DNA from: Bradyrhizobium sp. WSM471
GTDB taxonomy: Bacteria; Pseudomonadota; Alphaproteobacteria; Rhizobiales; Xanthobacteraceae
Direction of reading: 5' to 3'
Assembly (NCBI RefSeq): GCF_000244915.1
Contig: NZ_CM001442.1
Coordinates: 930,001-994,000 of the forward strand
Length of the DNA: 64,000 bases
Shown here: positions 44,585 to 54,045 of the stretch, in pieces
How the letters are laid out: every line of letters starts with the position of its first letter
Position numbering within the stretch: position 1 is the stretch's first letter
Program-made: the position numbers and the translations under genes
Notes under the pieces: model-generated
The model's input: the letters and a program-made list of their open reading frames with translations, nothing else
What the model was told of the DNA's origin: nothing
Databases searched by the model: none

Positions 44585-45634
44585 TCACACGGCAGCGGCC
44601 GTTTGGGCCTCGTTTTGCGCCCCTAGCCGCGCGCGATCGTATTGCTCTCCCGTCGTCATCAGCTTCCAGGCGATGCGGGCCATCTTGTTGGCCAGCGCCA
44701 CCGCCGCCAGCTTCGGTGTTTTGCGCTTCAAAAGCTCGATCAGCCAGCTCGGCCCACGAGCTTTCGATTTGGCGATCTTGACCACCGAAGTTGCCCCAAG
44801 CACCAGCAGCTGACGCAAGGTCTCATCGCCTGCACGGGTTATCTTGCCGAGCCTGGTCTTTCCCGCGGTGGAATGGTCCTTTGGGGTCAGGCCGAGCCAG
44901 GCGGCAAACAGCCGTCCCGAGCGGAAGGCGTGAGGATCGGGTGCCTTCATCACCAGTGCTGCGGCGGTGACCGGACCGATCCCCGGGATCTGAGCCAAAC
45001 GACGGCTCAAGGCATTGGCACGGTGCCAGGCGAGAAGCTTCGCCTCCACTGCCTTCAGCTCGACCTGCACCTGATCATATTGGCGGGCAAGCGTCGCAAA
45101 CAGTTCGCGGGCCAGCGTCGGCACCCTTTCATCGTGCTCGATTGCGGCCAGGAACGAGACCAGCTTGTCCAGCCCCTTGGCCTCGATCAGACCGAACTCC
45201 GCCGCATAGCCGCGGATCATGTTGGAAAGTTGAGTGCGTCGCACGACCAGTTGTTCGCGGATGCCCAGCAGCATCAGCGCGGCCTGTTGCTCGGCGGTTT
45301 TCACCGGCACATAGCGCATCCGCGGCCGGCTCGCCGCCTCGCACAGCCCCTCTGCATCGCGCCCATCGTTCTTATTGCGCGCCACGTAGGGTTTCACCAG
45401 CTGCGGAGCGATCAGCTTGGCTGTGTGTCCCAGCTTACCTAGCTCTCGCGCCAGGACGTGAGCCGCCCCACACGCCTCGATCACCACCACCGTCGGCGGC
45501 AGCTTGGCAAAGAACTCCAGCATCCCCTTGCGGCCAAGCCGTTTGCGCAGCACGACCTGCTCCGAGGCATCCACCCCATGCAGTTGAAAGATATACTTCG
45601 ACGTATCCATCCCAATGCGGATAATCTGGCTCAC
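44585..45634 (-). CDS. IS110-family DEDD transposase
   Basis: A 349-residue transposase. Its N-terminal RuvC-like DEDD domain has MDTSKYIFQLHGVD (Asp), VVVIEACGAAHVLA (Glu) and KNDGRDAEGLCEA (Asp pair). The C-terminal Transposase_20 domain has IPGIGPVTAAALV and LTPKDHSTAGKTRLGKITRAGDETLR, which carries the candidate serine nucleophile (HSTAGK). I chose GTG 45634 because AGGAG lies 6 bases upstream. The ATG at 45670 is possible, but a start at 45766 is outside the element and cannot be right. The sequence looks intact, so the element may be active. Confidence 0.92.
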   Translation of the reverse strand: MSQIIRIGMDTSKYIFQLHGVDASEQVVLRKRLGRKGMLEFFAKLPPTVVVIEACGAAHVLARELGKLGHTAKLIAPQLVKPYVARNKNDGRDAEGLCEAASRPRMRYVPVKTAEQQAALMLLGIREQLVVRRTQLSNMIRGYAAEFGLIEAKGLDKLVSFLAAIEHDERVPTLARELFATLARQYDQVQVELKAVEAKLLAWHRANALSRRLAQIPGIGPVTAAALVMKAPDPHAFRSGRLFAAWLGLTPKDHSTAGKTRLGKITRAGDETLRQLLVLGATSVVKIAKSKARGPSWLIELLKRKTPKLAAVALANKMARIAWKLMTTGEQYDRARLGAQNEAQTAAAV

Positions 45635-45874
45635 GGACGGCTCCTGTGAATGAGTTTCTGACAACCTCATTCTGGCACACTGATGCCGTAGGGGGCCGTC
45701 CACACCATCACCCCGGGGAGTAGTTTTGCGAACACCGGCAGTCACGTTTTCTTCGCTGGTACGCACACCACCGGCCGCTGATAGATCACGCGGTATGGGT
45801 CCTGGCTTTCGCCAGGACGACGGCGGAGGGTGGGCCGGCGGCTTGCCTCAACCGTTGCCTGCTCAACGCCCCCC

Positions 45875-46537
45875 TCACGTCAACACCTTAACCCCGCCGA
45901 ACGACGTCACGCGGCCCTGCTTCAGCATCACGATCTGCGTCGCGAGCTGGCGCAGCTCGGCGACGTCGTGGCTGACATAGACCATGGGGACGTTGGCCTC
46001 GTCGCGCAGCCGCACCAGATAGGGCAGGATCTCCAGCTTGCGACCCTCGTCGAGCGCGCCGAGCGGCTCGTCGAGCAGCAGCAGGCGCGGCCTCGACAGC
46101 AGCGCGCGACCGAGCGCGACGCGCTGGCGTTCGCCGCCGGAGAGCTTTCCGGGGCGGCGACCCTGCAGCGCGCCGATGTCGAGCAGCTCGATGACGCGCT
46201 TGTGCTGCGCCGGATCGGGCGCGAGGCCGTTCATCCGCCTGCCATAGTCGAGATTTTGCGCGACGTTGAGATGCGGAAACAGCCGCGCATCCTGGAACAC
46301 ATATCCGATGCGGCGGCGCCAGGTCGGGACATGAATGCCGGCCGCGCTGTCGTCGACGGTCTCGCCGTCGATCACGATAGTGCCGCGGTCGGGCCGCAGC
46401 AGTCCCGCGATCATGTTGACCAGCGAGGTCTTGCCGGCGCCCGACGCTCCGAACAGGCCGATGACGCGGCCCTCGCTCGCGAAAGCGGCGGACAGCGAGA
46501 ACTCGCCGAGCTGCTTTTCGATGTCGACACGCAGCAT
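45875..46537 (-). CDS. modC: Molybdate ABC transporter ATPase, short form
   Basis: A 220-residue ATPase of the molybdate importer. It has Walker A GASGAGKTS, the Q-loop at YVFQDARLFPHLNV, signature KLSGGERQRVALGRALL, Walker B LLLLDEPLGALDE and H-loop YVSHDVAEL. Typical ModC proteins are about 350 residues, because they carry a C-terminal TOBE domain that binds oxyanion. Here the protein ends just after the ATPase core, in GVKVLT. No TOBE-like sequence is found before the repeat region downstream. It is the last gene of a reverse-strand operon modA-modB-modC. Confidence 0.88.
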   Translation of the reverse strand: MLRVDIEKQLGEFSLSAAFASEGRVIGLFGASGAGKTSLVNMIAGLLRPDRGTIVIDGETVDDSAAGIHVPTWRRRIGYVFQDARLFPHLNVAQNLDYGRRMNGLAPDPAQHKRVIELLDIGALQGRRPGKLSGGERQRVALGRALLSRPRLLLLDEPLGALDEGRKLEILPYLVRLRDEANVPMVYVSHDVAELRQLATQIVMLKQGRVTSFGGVKVLT

Positions 46538-46539
46538 GG

Positions 46540-47235
46540 TCAATTCCCGTGCAGGCGCGCGGTGGCGCGGCGGGCGAACCATTCGGCGGCAATCAGCGCA
46601 CCGAGCGCCAGCACGATCGAGACGATCACGAGCCGTCCCGCGGCGGCGTCGCCGTCCGGGGTCTGGATCAGCGAATAGATCGCGGACGAAATCGTCTGGG
46701 TCTCGCCGGGAATGTTGGAGACGAAGGTGATGGTGGCGCCGAACTCGCCGATCGCTTTCGCAAAGCCGAGCACCATGCCGGCGAGCACGCCGGGCAGCGC
46801 CAAGGGCAGCGTCACCGTGAAAAACACTTTGAAAGGAGTGGCGCCGAGCGTCTCGGCGGCCTGCTCGAGCCGGCGGTCGATCGCCTCGATCGACAACCGC
46901 ATCGGACGCACCAGCAGCGGAAACGCCATCAAGCCGCAGGCAAGCGCAGCACCGGTCCAGCGGAAGGCGAAGACGATGCCAAGATGGTCCGCCAGGAAAC
47001 CGCCGACGAGCCCGCGCCGGCCGAAAGTGAGCAGCAGCAGATAGCCGGTGACGACAGGCGGCAGCACCAGCGGCAGATGCACCAGCGCATCGAGCACCGA
47101 CTTGCCCCAGAAATCACGCCGCGCGAGCAGCCATGCCAGCGCAATGCCGAACGGCGTTGCCACTAGCGTAGCGATCACGGCAACCCTGAGCGAGAGCAGG
47201 ATCGCCGTCCATTCGGCGGGAGAGATGTCGAGCAT
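46540..47235 (-). CDS. modB: Molybdate ABC transporter permease
   Basis: A 231-residue permease with about five membrane helices and the coupling loop QAAETLGATPFKVFFTVTLPLALPGVLAGMVLGFAKAIGEFGATITF, a close match to ModB. The TGA is 2 bases before the modC start. I place the start at ATG 47235 (MLDISPAEWTAILLSL); a TTG at 47250 overlaps the modA stop and would favour coupling. It forms the membrane pore with ModC as the motor. Confidence 0.93.
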   Translation of the reverse strand: MLDISPAEWTAILLSLRVAVIATLVATPFGIALAWLLARRDFWGKSVLDALVHLPLVLPPVVTGYLLLLTFGRRGLVGGFLADHLGIVFAFRWTGAALACGLMAFPLLVRPMRLSIEAIDRRLEQAAETLGATPFKVFFTVTLPLALPGVLAGMVLGFAKAIGEFGATITFVSNIPGETQTISSAIYSLIQTPDGDAAAGRLVIVSIVLALGALIAAEWFARRATARLHGN

Positions 47236-47246
47236 CAAATCGCAAA

Positions 47247-48029
47247 TCAAGTCGAGGGGCTGATCAGGAACTTGAAACCGAATTTTTCAAGAATGGTCTT
47301 GGCGGCGGTCGAGCGCAGGAAGGCGAGATAGTCGCCGGTCTCGCCCTTTGCAGTCGTGGTCGCAGCGACGGGATAGATGATCGCGGGATGCGAATCCGCC
47401 GGGAAGGTGCCGACGATCTTCACGCCGGGCTCGACCTTGGCATCGGTGGAATAGACGATGCCGAGGTTGGCCTCGCCGCGCGCGACCAGCGTCAGCGCGG
47501 CACGCACGCTCTCGGCCATGGCGAATTTCGGCTCGGCCGCCTGCCAGGCCCCCAGGCTCGTCAGCGCCGCCTTGGCATATTTCCCAACCGGCACGGATTT
47601 GACGTCGCCGGTCGCGATCCTGCCGTCGCCGGCGAGTTTTGCGAGGTCGAACCCCTGCGCGATGGGGACGTTGTCGAGCCTGGAATCCTTCGGCGCGATC
47701 AGCACGATGCTGTTGCCGAGCAGATTGACCCGGGTCGGCTCGTTGATGGTCTTCCTGGAGATCGCGTAGTCCATCCAGTCGGTGTCGGCGGAGACGAACA
47801 CATCGGCCGGCGCGCCCTGCTCGATCTGCCTGGCGAGCACGGAGCTTGCGGCATAGCTGACGCTGAACTTGACGCCGGTCCTGGCGGTGTAGGCGGCGTC
47901 GACTTCGTCGAGCGCGTTCTTCATCGAGGCTGCCGCGAACACGGTGATGGTCTTGTCCTCGGCTCTAGCAGGCGAAAGGCCCGCGGCCAGAAGGAATAAA
48001 GCTGAAAAAAGCACGGAAAGGCGGGACAT
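47247..48029 (-). CDS. modA: Molybdate-binding periplasmic protein
   Basis: A 260-residue receptor with a signal peptide (residues 1-22, LSVLFSALFLLAAGLSPARA). The mature protein has the ModA pattern: ITVFAAASMKNALDEVDAAY, AASSVLARQIEQGAPADVFVSAD, the SIVLIAPKDSR segment and GEANLGIVYSTDAK. It binds molybdate or tungstate for the ModBC importer; molybdenum is needed for nitrogenase and nitrate reductase cofactors. ATG 48029 is the start that gives a normal leader. I see no clear ModE-type site in 48030-48258. Confidence 0.93.
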   Translation of the reverse strand: MSRLSVLFSALFLLAAGLSPARAEDKTITVFAAASMKNALDEVDAAYTARTGVKFSVSYAASSVLARQIEQGAPADVFVSADTDWMDYAISRKTINEPTRVNLLGNSIVLIAPKDSRLDNVPIAQGFDLAKLAGDGRIATGDVKSVPVGKYAKAALTSLGAWQAAEPKFAMAESVRAALTLVARGEANLGIVYSTDAKVEPGVKIVGTFPADSHPAIIYPVAATTTAKGETGDYLAFLRSTAAKTILEKFGFKFLISPST

Positions 48030-48258
48030 CGGAAGCGCTCCATGCGCGCGCTCAGGGCACGCAAGGCGGCGCGCGCAAGACGGCGTTGGTTGAATGAGGC
48101 TTGCGACCGGCGGAAGCGCTGTTCCGGCAAGCCCGACGGACTTACGGTCCGGCAAGCGATCGCTGCGTCATCATAACAGGGTGGCGGAACAGGTCAAAGG
48201 CGACGGTTCGCATGGCGCCAACCAGGGATTCGTCATCCCGGGGACGACCGCGGAGGCT

Positions 48259-49203
48259 TTACGGCTTCGCATTGCCCGCGTGCAGCACGGCCTTGCACGC
48301 CGCCGGCATCTGCGCCAGCGTCATCGGCGGTTTCGGCTTCGGCGGCTCCGGCGGCGGTTTGGGGTGCAGCACGCCGTCGCTGAACCAATAGGCGAGATCG
48401 GAGGGCTTGCAGCCTTCGTCGTCGGATTGCGACGGCTGGCCCTCGCAGTCGCTCGCGCCCGCCGGGCAGCGCATGCGGATGTGGAAATGATAGTCGTGGC
48501 CCCACCACGGCCGTATCTTCGACAGCCAGGAACGGTCGCCCTTGGCGTCGCGGCACAGCGCCTTCTTGATCGCGGCATTGACGAAGATGCGCTGCACCGC
48601 CGGCTCCTGCGCCGCGTCGCGCAGCACCAGCACATGGCCCGGCGTGAACACCTTTGGATCGATGTCGAGCCGATCCGGGCGCACCATCATCACCGCCGAC
48701 ATGTCCTCGCGCTCCTCGCGCGAGAGCCGATGGTCGGGCATCGGCGTCAGCCAGATGTCGGCATCGAGGCCAATCTGGTGGCTGGCATGGCCGGACAGCG
48801 CCGGCCCGCCGCGCGGCTGGGCGATGTCGCCGACCAGGATGCCTGGCCATCCCGCGTCCTTGTGCGCCCTCGCCGCAAGCCGCTTGATCAGCGCGATCAT
48901 CGCGGGGTGACCATAGTTGCGATTGCGCGACAGCCGCATCACCTGCCAATTGTCGCCGTTGAGCGGCATCTGCTCGGCGCCGCCGATGCAGCCCTTGGTG
49001 TAGGAGCCGATGACGTGCGCCGGTCCCTTCGACGGCAGCAGCTTTCGCGCGAACAGCTCCTTGGCGCCAATACTGGGATCGTTCGGATTGGCGAGCGGCG
49101 GCAGCGGTTTTGGGTTGACGCTGCCCTTGTCCTGGGCCAGCGCGTCGCCGGCGGCCAGGAGCGTCATGACGAGGAGGAGAGGGGCGAGGCGGCGGGGACT
49201 CAT
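48259..49203 (-). CDS. mepA: Penicillin-insensitive murein endopeptidase
   Basis: A 314-residue LAS-type metallopeptidase with a signal peptide (residues 1-24, LLLVMTLLAAGDALAQ). It has the zinc motifs SGHASHQIGLDADIW (HxxxxxxD, about residues 125-137) and GHDYHFHIRM (HxH, about residues 235-244). It cuts the D-alanyl-meso-diaminopimelate cross-link of peptidoglycan. A proline-rich tail (PKPPPEPPKPKPP) follows the domain. ATG 49203 has AAGGATG upstream; the frame is open to 49377, but that part is not leader-like. Confidence 0.93.
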   Translation of the reverse strand: MSPRRLAPLLLVMTLLAAGDALAQDKGSVNPKPLPPLANPNDPSIGAKELFARKLLPSKGPAHVIGSYTKGCIGGAEQMPLNGDNWQVMRLSRNRNYGHPAMIALIKRLAARAHKDAGWPGILVGDIAQPRGGPALSGHASHQIGLDADIWLTPMPDHRLSREEREDMSAVMMVRPDRLDIDPKVFTPGHVLVLRDAAQEPAVQRIFVNAAIKKALCRDAKGDRSWLSKIRPWWGHDYHFHIRMRCPAGASDCEGQPSQSDDEGCKPSDLAYWFSDGVLHPKPPPEPPKPKPPMTLAQMPAACKAVLHAGNAKP

Positions 49204-49621
49204 GCTGACATCCTTATAGCCCAACACCGCGCCAGGGTTAAGAAACAGTCCTTCCGCTGAAATTTCGTTCAAAAGTTGCGGTTCCCAACGCGGCCGGCCG
49301 ATTTTTAACGACGCGATAACCCTCTCGTGCATTGACCAAAATTCGTGCGCCGGACGCGTGCTCACTCCCTTCTGCATGCAATCCCGCGCGATCCCGGAAA
49401 TGATTCAAGGCGGCGCGCAATTTTGCGCCATCTCGTGCTCCGATCACGACGATGCGATGCGCTTGGAGCGCCCATCGGCGCTGCCGCGCCTTGCAAATGG
49501 GCAACAAGGGCTGCTTTTTCGTGGCTGCCAGACCGTGCGTCCAATCACCATGCCACCCAAGATTACTTTTTTTTCAGACACTTGCCCCAAGAGTTGCGGT
49601 CGCTGGGTGCGACTGGGACGA

Positions 49622-51838
49622 GTGAAGTTGAGTTTGGGGTCTCGAAAACCAAAAAAGCGAAAGGGAAGCGTGCTTGGCAGGTCCGGCCTGCACCCGCGCA
49701 AGCCGCGCTTTGCGCGCGCCCCTCATCTTCCGTCCGAACGCGACGAAGTTCTGCGCAGCCGTGCCGAAGCTGAGGCCGCGATCGCGGAAGCGCGAAAATC
49801 CCATGAACGCCTGCGCCAGGCCATCGAGATCCTGCCGCAAGGCATCGTGTTTCTCGATGCCGAGGGCCGCTACGTCCTCTGGAACAAGCAATACGCGGAG
49901 ATCTACAGCAAGACCGCCGATCTGTTCGAGGAAGGCGCGCGCCTCGAGGACACGCTCCGCATTGGCGTCGCCCGCGGCGACTATCCGGAAGCCGCCGGCC
50001 ACGAGGAAGAATGGATCGCCGAGCGGCTGCAAAAGCTCTATCAGCCCGGCTCGCGCCACGAGCAGAAGCTGGCGGACGGCCGCGTCATCCTGATCGACGA
50101 GCGGCTGACCGACGACGGCGGCGTCGTCGGCCTGCGCGTCGACATCACCGAGTTGAAGCAGCGCGAGGCCTCGTTCCGCCTGCTGTTCGACGGCAATCCC
50201 GTCCCCATGATCGTCTGCGCACTGGACGACGAGCGCATCCTCGGCGTCAACGATGCCGCGGTCGCCCATTACGGCTACAGCCGCGCCGAGTTCGAGCAGC
50301 TGACGATCCGTTCCCTTCAGGCTTTCGACAGCGAGCCGCCCTGGACCGCCGATTCGGCCGGCGAGGAGCAGGCCGGACGCACCTGGAAGCACGTCAAGGC
50401 CGACGGCGCCCTGATCGACCTTGCAATCTATTCCCGCGAACTGACCTATGCCGAGCGGCCCGCGGTGCTGCTCGCGCTGATGGACATCACCGAGCGCAAG
50501 CGCGCCGAGGCGCGGCTCTCCTTCATGGCCCAGCATGACGGGCTGACCGGTCTGCCAAACCGCAATCTGCTGCGCCAGCAGGTCGACGAAATGCTGCTGC
50601 ATACGAGGCGCAGTACCGACAAGGTCGCCTTGCTGATGCTGGGGCTCGACAATTTCAAGGCGGTCAACGACACGCTGGGTCACGCGGTCGGCGACAAGCT
50701 GCTGCGCGGCGTCGGCAAGCGGCTGCGTTCGACCCTGCGCGAGGAGGACGCGCTGGCGCGGCTGAACTCGGACGAGTTCGCAATCGTGCAGAGCGGCCTG
50801 ACGCGTCCCGAGGATGCGGTGCTGCTGGCCAAGCGCCTGCTCGAAGCCATCGCCGATCCCTATCTGCTCGACGGCCATTCCGTGGTGATCAGCGCCTCCA
50901 TCGGCATCGCGATGGCGCCGGGCGACGGCGACGATTCCGAAAAGCTGCTCAAGAGCGCCGACATGGCGCTGTCGCGCGCCAAGCTGGATGCGCGCGGCTC
51001 GTTCGCGTTCTTCGAGGCGGCGCTCGATGCGAAAGCGCAGACCCGCCGCAAGATCGAGGTCGAGCTGCGCGACGCGATCCAGAACGACGTGCTGCGGCCG
51101 TACTACCAGCCGCTGATCGACCTCCAGAGCGGCCGCATCACCGGCTTCGAGGCGCTGGTACGCTGGCCGCATGCCGAGCGCGGCATGGTCTCGCCGGCCG
51201 AGTTCATTCCCGTCGCGGAAGAAACCGGGCTGATCAATCCGCTCGGCGGTCTGATGCTGCGCCGGGCCTGTCACGACGCTGCGACCTGGCCTGACGACGT
51301 CCGCGTCGCCGTCAACCTGTCGCCGCTCCAGTTCCGCAGCGGCAATCTGCTTTCGATGGTGACGGATGCGCTGAAGCATTCGGGCCTGCCGCCGCGGCGG
51401 CTCGAGCTCGAGATCACGGAGACGCTGCTGCTGGAGAAGAGCGCCCAGGTACTGGCGACGCTGCACGCGTTGCGCGCGCTCGGCGTGCGCATCTCGATGG
51501 ACGATTTCGGCACCGGCTATTCCAGCCTGAGCTATCTGCGCAGCTTCCCGTTCGACAAGATCAAGATCGACCAGTCCTTCGTGCGCGATCTCGGCGCCAA
51601 TCGCGAGGCCCAGGCGATCATCCGCTCCATCGTCAGCCTCGGCAAAGGCCTCGGCGTCACCATCACCGCCGAAGGCGTCGAGACCGAAGCCGAGCTGAGC
51701 TGCCTCCGCGCCGAAGGTTGCGACGAAGGCCAGGGCTTTCTGTTCAGCAAGGCCCGGCCGAACGCCGAGATCATCAGCCTGCTCGCCGCGCAGCGCGGCA
51801 TCGATGGATTAGACGAGGACGCCGCGCTGGTGGCGTGA
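49622..51838 (+). CDS. PAS-GGDEF-EAL signalling protein with degenerate GGDEF
   Basis: A 738-residue cytoplasmic-type regulator. There are two PAS-like domains (about residues 55-170 and 185-300, with LPQGIVFLDAEGRYVLWN and NPVPMIVCALDDERILGVN). A GGDEF domain (about 315-475) has a signature that reads NSDEF (residues 382-386), so diguanylate cyclase activity is doubtful. An EAL domain follows (from about 495) with EAL at 510-512 and the catalytic set NLSPLQF, EITETLLL, DDFGTGYSS and EGVET all intact. It probably breaks down c-di-GMP. I chose GTG 49622; ATG 49550 and 49358 are open but give non-family N-termini. Confidence 0.88.
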   Translation: MKLSLGSRKPKKRKGSVLGRSGLHPRKPRFARAPHLPSERDEVLRSRAEAEAAIAEARKSHERLRQAIEILPQGIVFLDAEGRYVLWNKQYAEIYSKTADLFEEGARLEDTLRIGVARGDYPEAAGHEEEWIAERLQKLYQPGSRHEQKLADGRVILIDERLTDDGGVVGLRVDITELKQREASFRLLFDGNPVPMIVCALDDERILGVNDAAVAHYGYSRAEFEQLTIRSLQAFDSEPPWTADSAGEEQAGRTWKHVKADGALIDLAIYSRELTYAERPAVLLALMDITERKRAEARLSFMAQHDGLTGLPNRNLLRQQVDEMLLHTRRSTDKVALLMLGLDNFKAVNDTLGHAVGDKLLRGVGKRLRSTLREEDALARLNSDEFAIVQSGLTRPEDAVLLAKRLLEAIADPYLLDGHSVVISASIGIAMAPGDGDDSEKLLKSADMALSRAKLDARGSFAFFEAALDAKAQTRRKIEVELRDAIQNDVLRPYYQPLIDLQSGRITGFEALVRWPHAERGMVSPAEFIPVAEETGLINPLGGLMLRRACHDAATWPDDVRVAVNLSPLQFRSGNLLSMVTDALKHSGLPPRRLELEITETLLLEKSAQVLATLHALRALGVRISMDDFGTGYSSLSYLRSFPFDKIKIDQSFVRDLGANREAQAIIRSIVSLGKGLGVTITAEGVETEAELSCLRAEGCDEGQGFLFSKARPNAEIISLLAAQRGIDGLDEDAALVA

Positions 51839-51878
51839 TCGGTCGCTGCAGCGGCGCTGCCCCCGCTTGCGGGGTCCC

Positions 51879-53843
51879 TTACGCCGCCCGCAGCCCCGCC
51901 AAAAACGTGTCCACGCTCTTCATCAGCGCCGACGCATGCTCGCCAAGCTCACCTGAGGCCACCATCACATTCCCCGCCAGCTCCCGCGATTGGTCCGCCG
52001 CCTGGCTTGCGCCGGCGACATTGGCGGAGACGTCGGTGGTGCCGGCGGAGGCCTGCTGTACGCTGCGAGCGATCTCCCGCGTTGCCGAGCCCTGCTCTTC
52101 GACCGCGGCGGCAATGGTGGTGGCGATGCCGCTGATCTCGCGGATGGTGTCGCTGATGCCGGAGATTGCCGTGACGCAATTGCCGGTGGCGGCTTGGATC
52201 GCGGTGACTTGGCTTGCGATCTCATCGGTAGCCTTTGCGGTCTGGCTGGCGAGCCCCTTTACTTCGGACGCAACCACCGCAAAGCCGCGACCGGCCTCGC
52301 CGGCGCGCGCGGCCTCGATCGTGGCATTGAGCGCCAGCAAATTGGTCTGGCTCGCGATCTCGCTGATGAGACGCAACACGTCGCCGATGCGCTCGGCAGC
52401 CGTCGCAAGGCTCGTGACCATCTCCGTCGTCTCCGCGGCCTTCACAACCGCGCCGCTGGCAACCTGACTGGAATGGGTGACTTGACGGCCGATCTCGTTG
52501 ACCGACGAGGCCAATTCTTCGGTCGCGGCCGCGACCGCGTTGACGCTGGTTGAGGCTTCTTCGGAGGCGGTTGCCGCCGCGGAGGCTCGCTGTGAGGTGC
52601 CGTTGACGCTGGACGTGATCTCTCCGGCGACGTTCTGCATGCCCTCGGTCGCCTTGGCGACCGCTGCGACCACGCCCTTGACGTCGGCCTCGAAACGATC
52701 CGCCATCCGGCGCTGCAGCACCTGCTTCTCGACCTCCGCTTTGGCTTTGTCGGCCTCCTGCGCCTCGCGCATCGCGACGGATTCGAGCATGTTGCGGCGA
52801 AACACGTCGACCGACTTGGCCATAGTGCCGAGCTCGTCGCGGCGTTCGCTGCCGGGAATTGTGACGCTTGTATCGCCGCTCGACAGACGGTTCATCACGG
52901 CTGTGATCGCGGTGAGCGGCCGCGACAGCCCGCGTCCGAGCAGGAATGCCAACAGGATGGCGGCGGCGAGGATCGCCACCGTGCCGAGGATCAGATGGCG
53001 CTCTGCGGCCGCGAAGGCGGCCTCGTATTCGGTCGTATCCTTGATGATCTCGACCACGCCGACCGGCGCGCCGGCATAGTTCTTGATCGGCCCGGCATAG
53101 ACCGCGACCGGATGACCGTCGAGCTCGGCCTCGCGCTGCAGCGGCGCGCCGTCGATCGCGGCTCTCAACTCGTCTGGCTTCGCGACCGCGTTCTCGCCGA
53201 AGGTCGAGGACAGCTTGTTCAGATTATTGCCGTCGACGGAATAGACCGCGAGGTCGATCCCAAAGCGCTTCTTGGCGCGTTCGACGAATTCCTTGCCGAA
53301 GGCGGCGCCGACGTCGACGTTGGCGAGATTTTTTCCGTCCCGTACGATGGGCGTCATGCCAAAGATGCCGAGCGCCTCGCGGCCCGGCTCGACGCCGACG
53401 ATCTGGCGGCCGGTCTTGAGCGCCTCGACCACGGTGGCGCGGCGCCCGGAGACGTCGTCGCCGAAGGACTTGGGCATGTGGACGCGGAAGAACGAGATCG
53501 CCGGCGGAACTTGGAAGGTGATCAGCGGGATGCCCTGCGCCTTCAGCGCCTTGTTGGCATCGCCGAGCAGGGTGGTCAGGCTGTCACGGTCGCCCCTGGC
53601 AATGGCGTCGCCGACCGGCGGCAGCGCCGCAATGACGGACGAGACCGCCAGCGCCGAACGCCCCTCGTAGTCGATCGCCGCGATCACGCTCTCATATTGC
53701 AGCTTGAGCTGCTGATCGAGCGCCATCTGCGTCAGTGCCCGCTGCTGGGTGATCGAAAAGCCGGAGAGGATGGCGCAGGCCACCGCGACAGTGAGCGCGA
53801 TGGCGAGAACGAGGCGGGCCGCAATCGACTTGAGTTTGAACAT
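51879..53843 (-). CDS. Methyl-accepting chemotaxis protein with periplasmic Cache-type sensor
   Basis: A 654-residue chemoreceptor. Its first membrane helix is residues 10-30. A periplasmic domain of Cache type follows (about 35-285, with [29 protein letters not shown] and [20 protein letters not shown]). A second helix is about 290-312. HAMP is next (about 315-365, [21 protein letters not shown]), then the signalling domain with the tip [31 protein letters not shown]. Small-ligand sensing, such as carboxylates, is typical of Cache domains. ATG 53843 ([15 protein letters not shown]) is the leader-like start. Its signalling half closely resembles the receptor at 25489-27564. Confidence 0.93.
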   Translation of the reverse strand: MFKLKSIAARLVLAIALTVAVACAILSGFSITQQRALTQMALDQQLKLQYESVIAAIDYEGRSALAVSSVIAALPPVGDAIARGDRDSLTTLLGDANKALKAQGIPLITFQVPPAISFFRVHMPKSFGDDVSGRRATVVEALKTGRQIVGVEPGREALGIFGMTPIVRDGKNLANVDVGAAFGKEFVERAKKRFGIDLAVYSVDGNNLNKLSSTFGENAVAKPDELRAAIDGAPLQREAELDGHPVAVYAGPIKNYAGAPVGVVEIIKDTTEYEAAFAAAERHLILGTVAILAAAILLAFLLGRGLSRPLTAITAVMNRLSSGDTSVTIPGSERRDELGTMAKSVDVFRRNMLESVAMREAQEADKAKAEVEKQVLQRRMADRFEADVKGVVAAVAKATEGMQNVAGEITSSVNGTSQRASAAATASEEASTSVNAVAAATEELASSVNEIGRQVTHSSQVASGAVVKAAETTEMVTSLATAAERIGDVLRLISEIASQTNLLALNATIEAARAGEAGRGFAVVASEVKGLASQTAKATDEIASQVTAIQAATGNCVTAISGISDTIREISGIATTIAAAVEEQGSATREIARSVQQASAGTTDVSANVAGASQAADQSRELAGNVMVASGELGEHASALMKSVDTFLAGLRAA

Positions 53844-54045
53844 CTGAAATTCCCAGGCATTTCCAAAACTTGCTTTGCGAAACGGTCCCAGAAATTGCTT
53901 AACAACAAGGCGGCTGGCCTCCGTGTTTCCACGGAAATCGCTACGGCCCGTTTGCATGACTCAATGCAGTGAACGCATGGGCAGAGCATGACCCGGCCGT
54001 TCGTCGTCACGAGAGACAAAGCGCCGCAGCGTCATTCGCTCTCGA

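Larger units (their letters stand above)
44319..45704 (-). mobile_element. IS110-family element, IS1111-like (about 1386 bp)
   Basis: The ends are exact 14-bp inverted repeats: TGTGGACGGCCCCC at 44319-44332 and its complement at 45691-45704. Between them lie one DEDD-type transposase gene on the reverse strand, a 70-base 5' leader and a 266-base 3' noncoding region. No target duplication is seen; the flanking family A repeat resumes directly, with one possible shared base. Inverted ends plus a long 3' noncoding tail fit the IS1111 group better than IS110 proper. Elements of this family are known to insert into REP-like palindromes. Confidence 0.85.
44291..45823. repeat. Palindromic repeat, family A copy 3, split by an IS element
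   Basis: Left arm 44291-44318 and right arm 45796-45823 are exact reverse complements over 28 bases, longer than in the other two copies. About 91 bases of repeat interior (45705-45795) remain to the right of the insertion, giving an original element of about 147 bases. The insertion lies right after the left arm. Joining the flanks restores CCCATA + (A)CCATCACC, like CCCATAACCACC in copy 2. Confidence 0.85.

Noticed and set aside
48150..48200. Possible ModE-type operator upstream of modA
   Set aside because: Only short pieces (ATCGCT, ATAAC) resemble the known site, and the symmetry is poor; not enough to call.
48094..49260. 388-codon forward open frame opposite mepA
   Set aside because: Antisense of a well-supported enzyme gene; arginine-rich with no domain.
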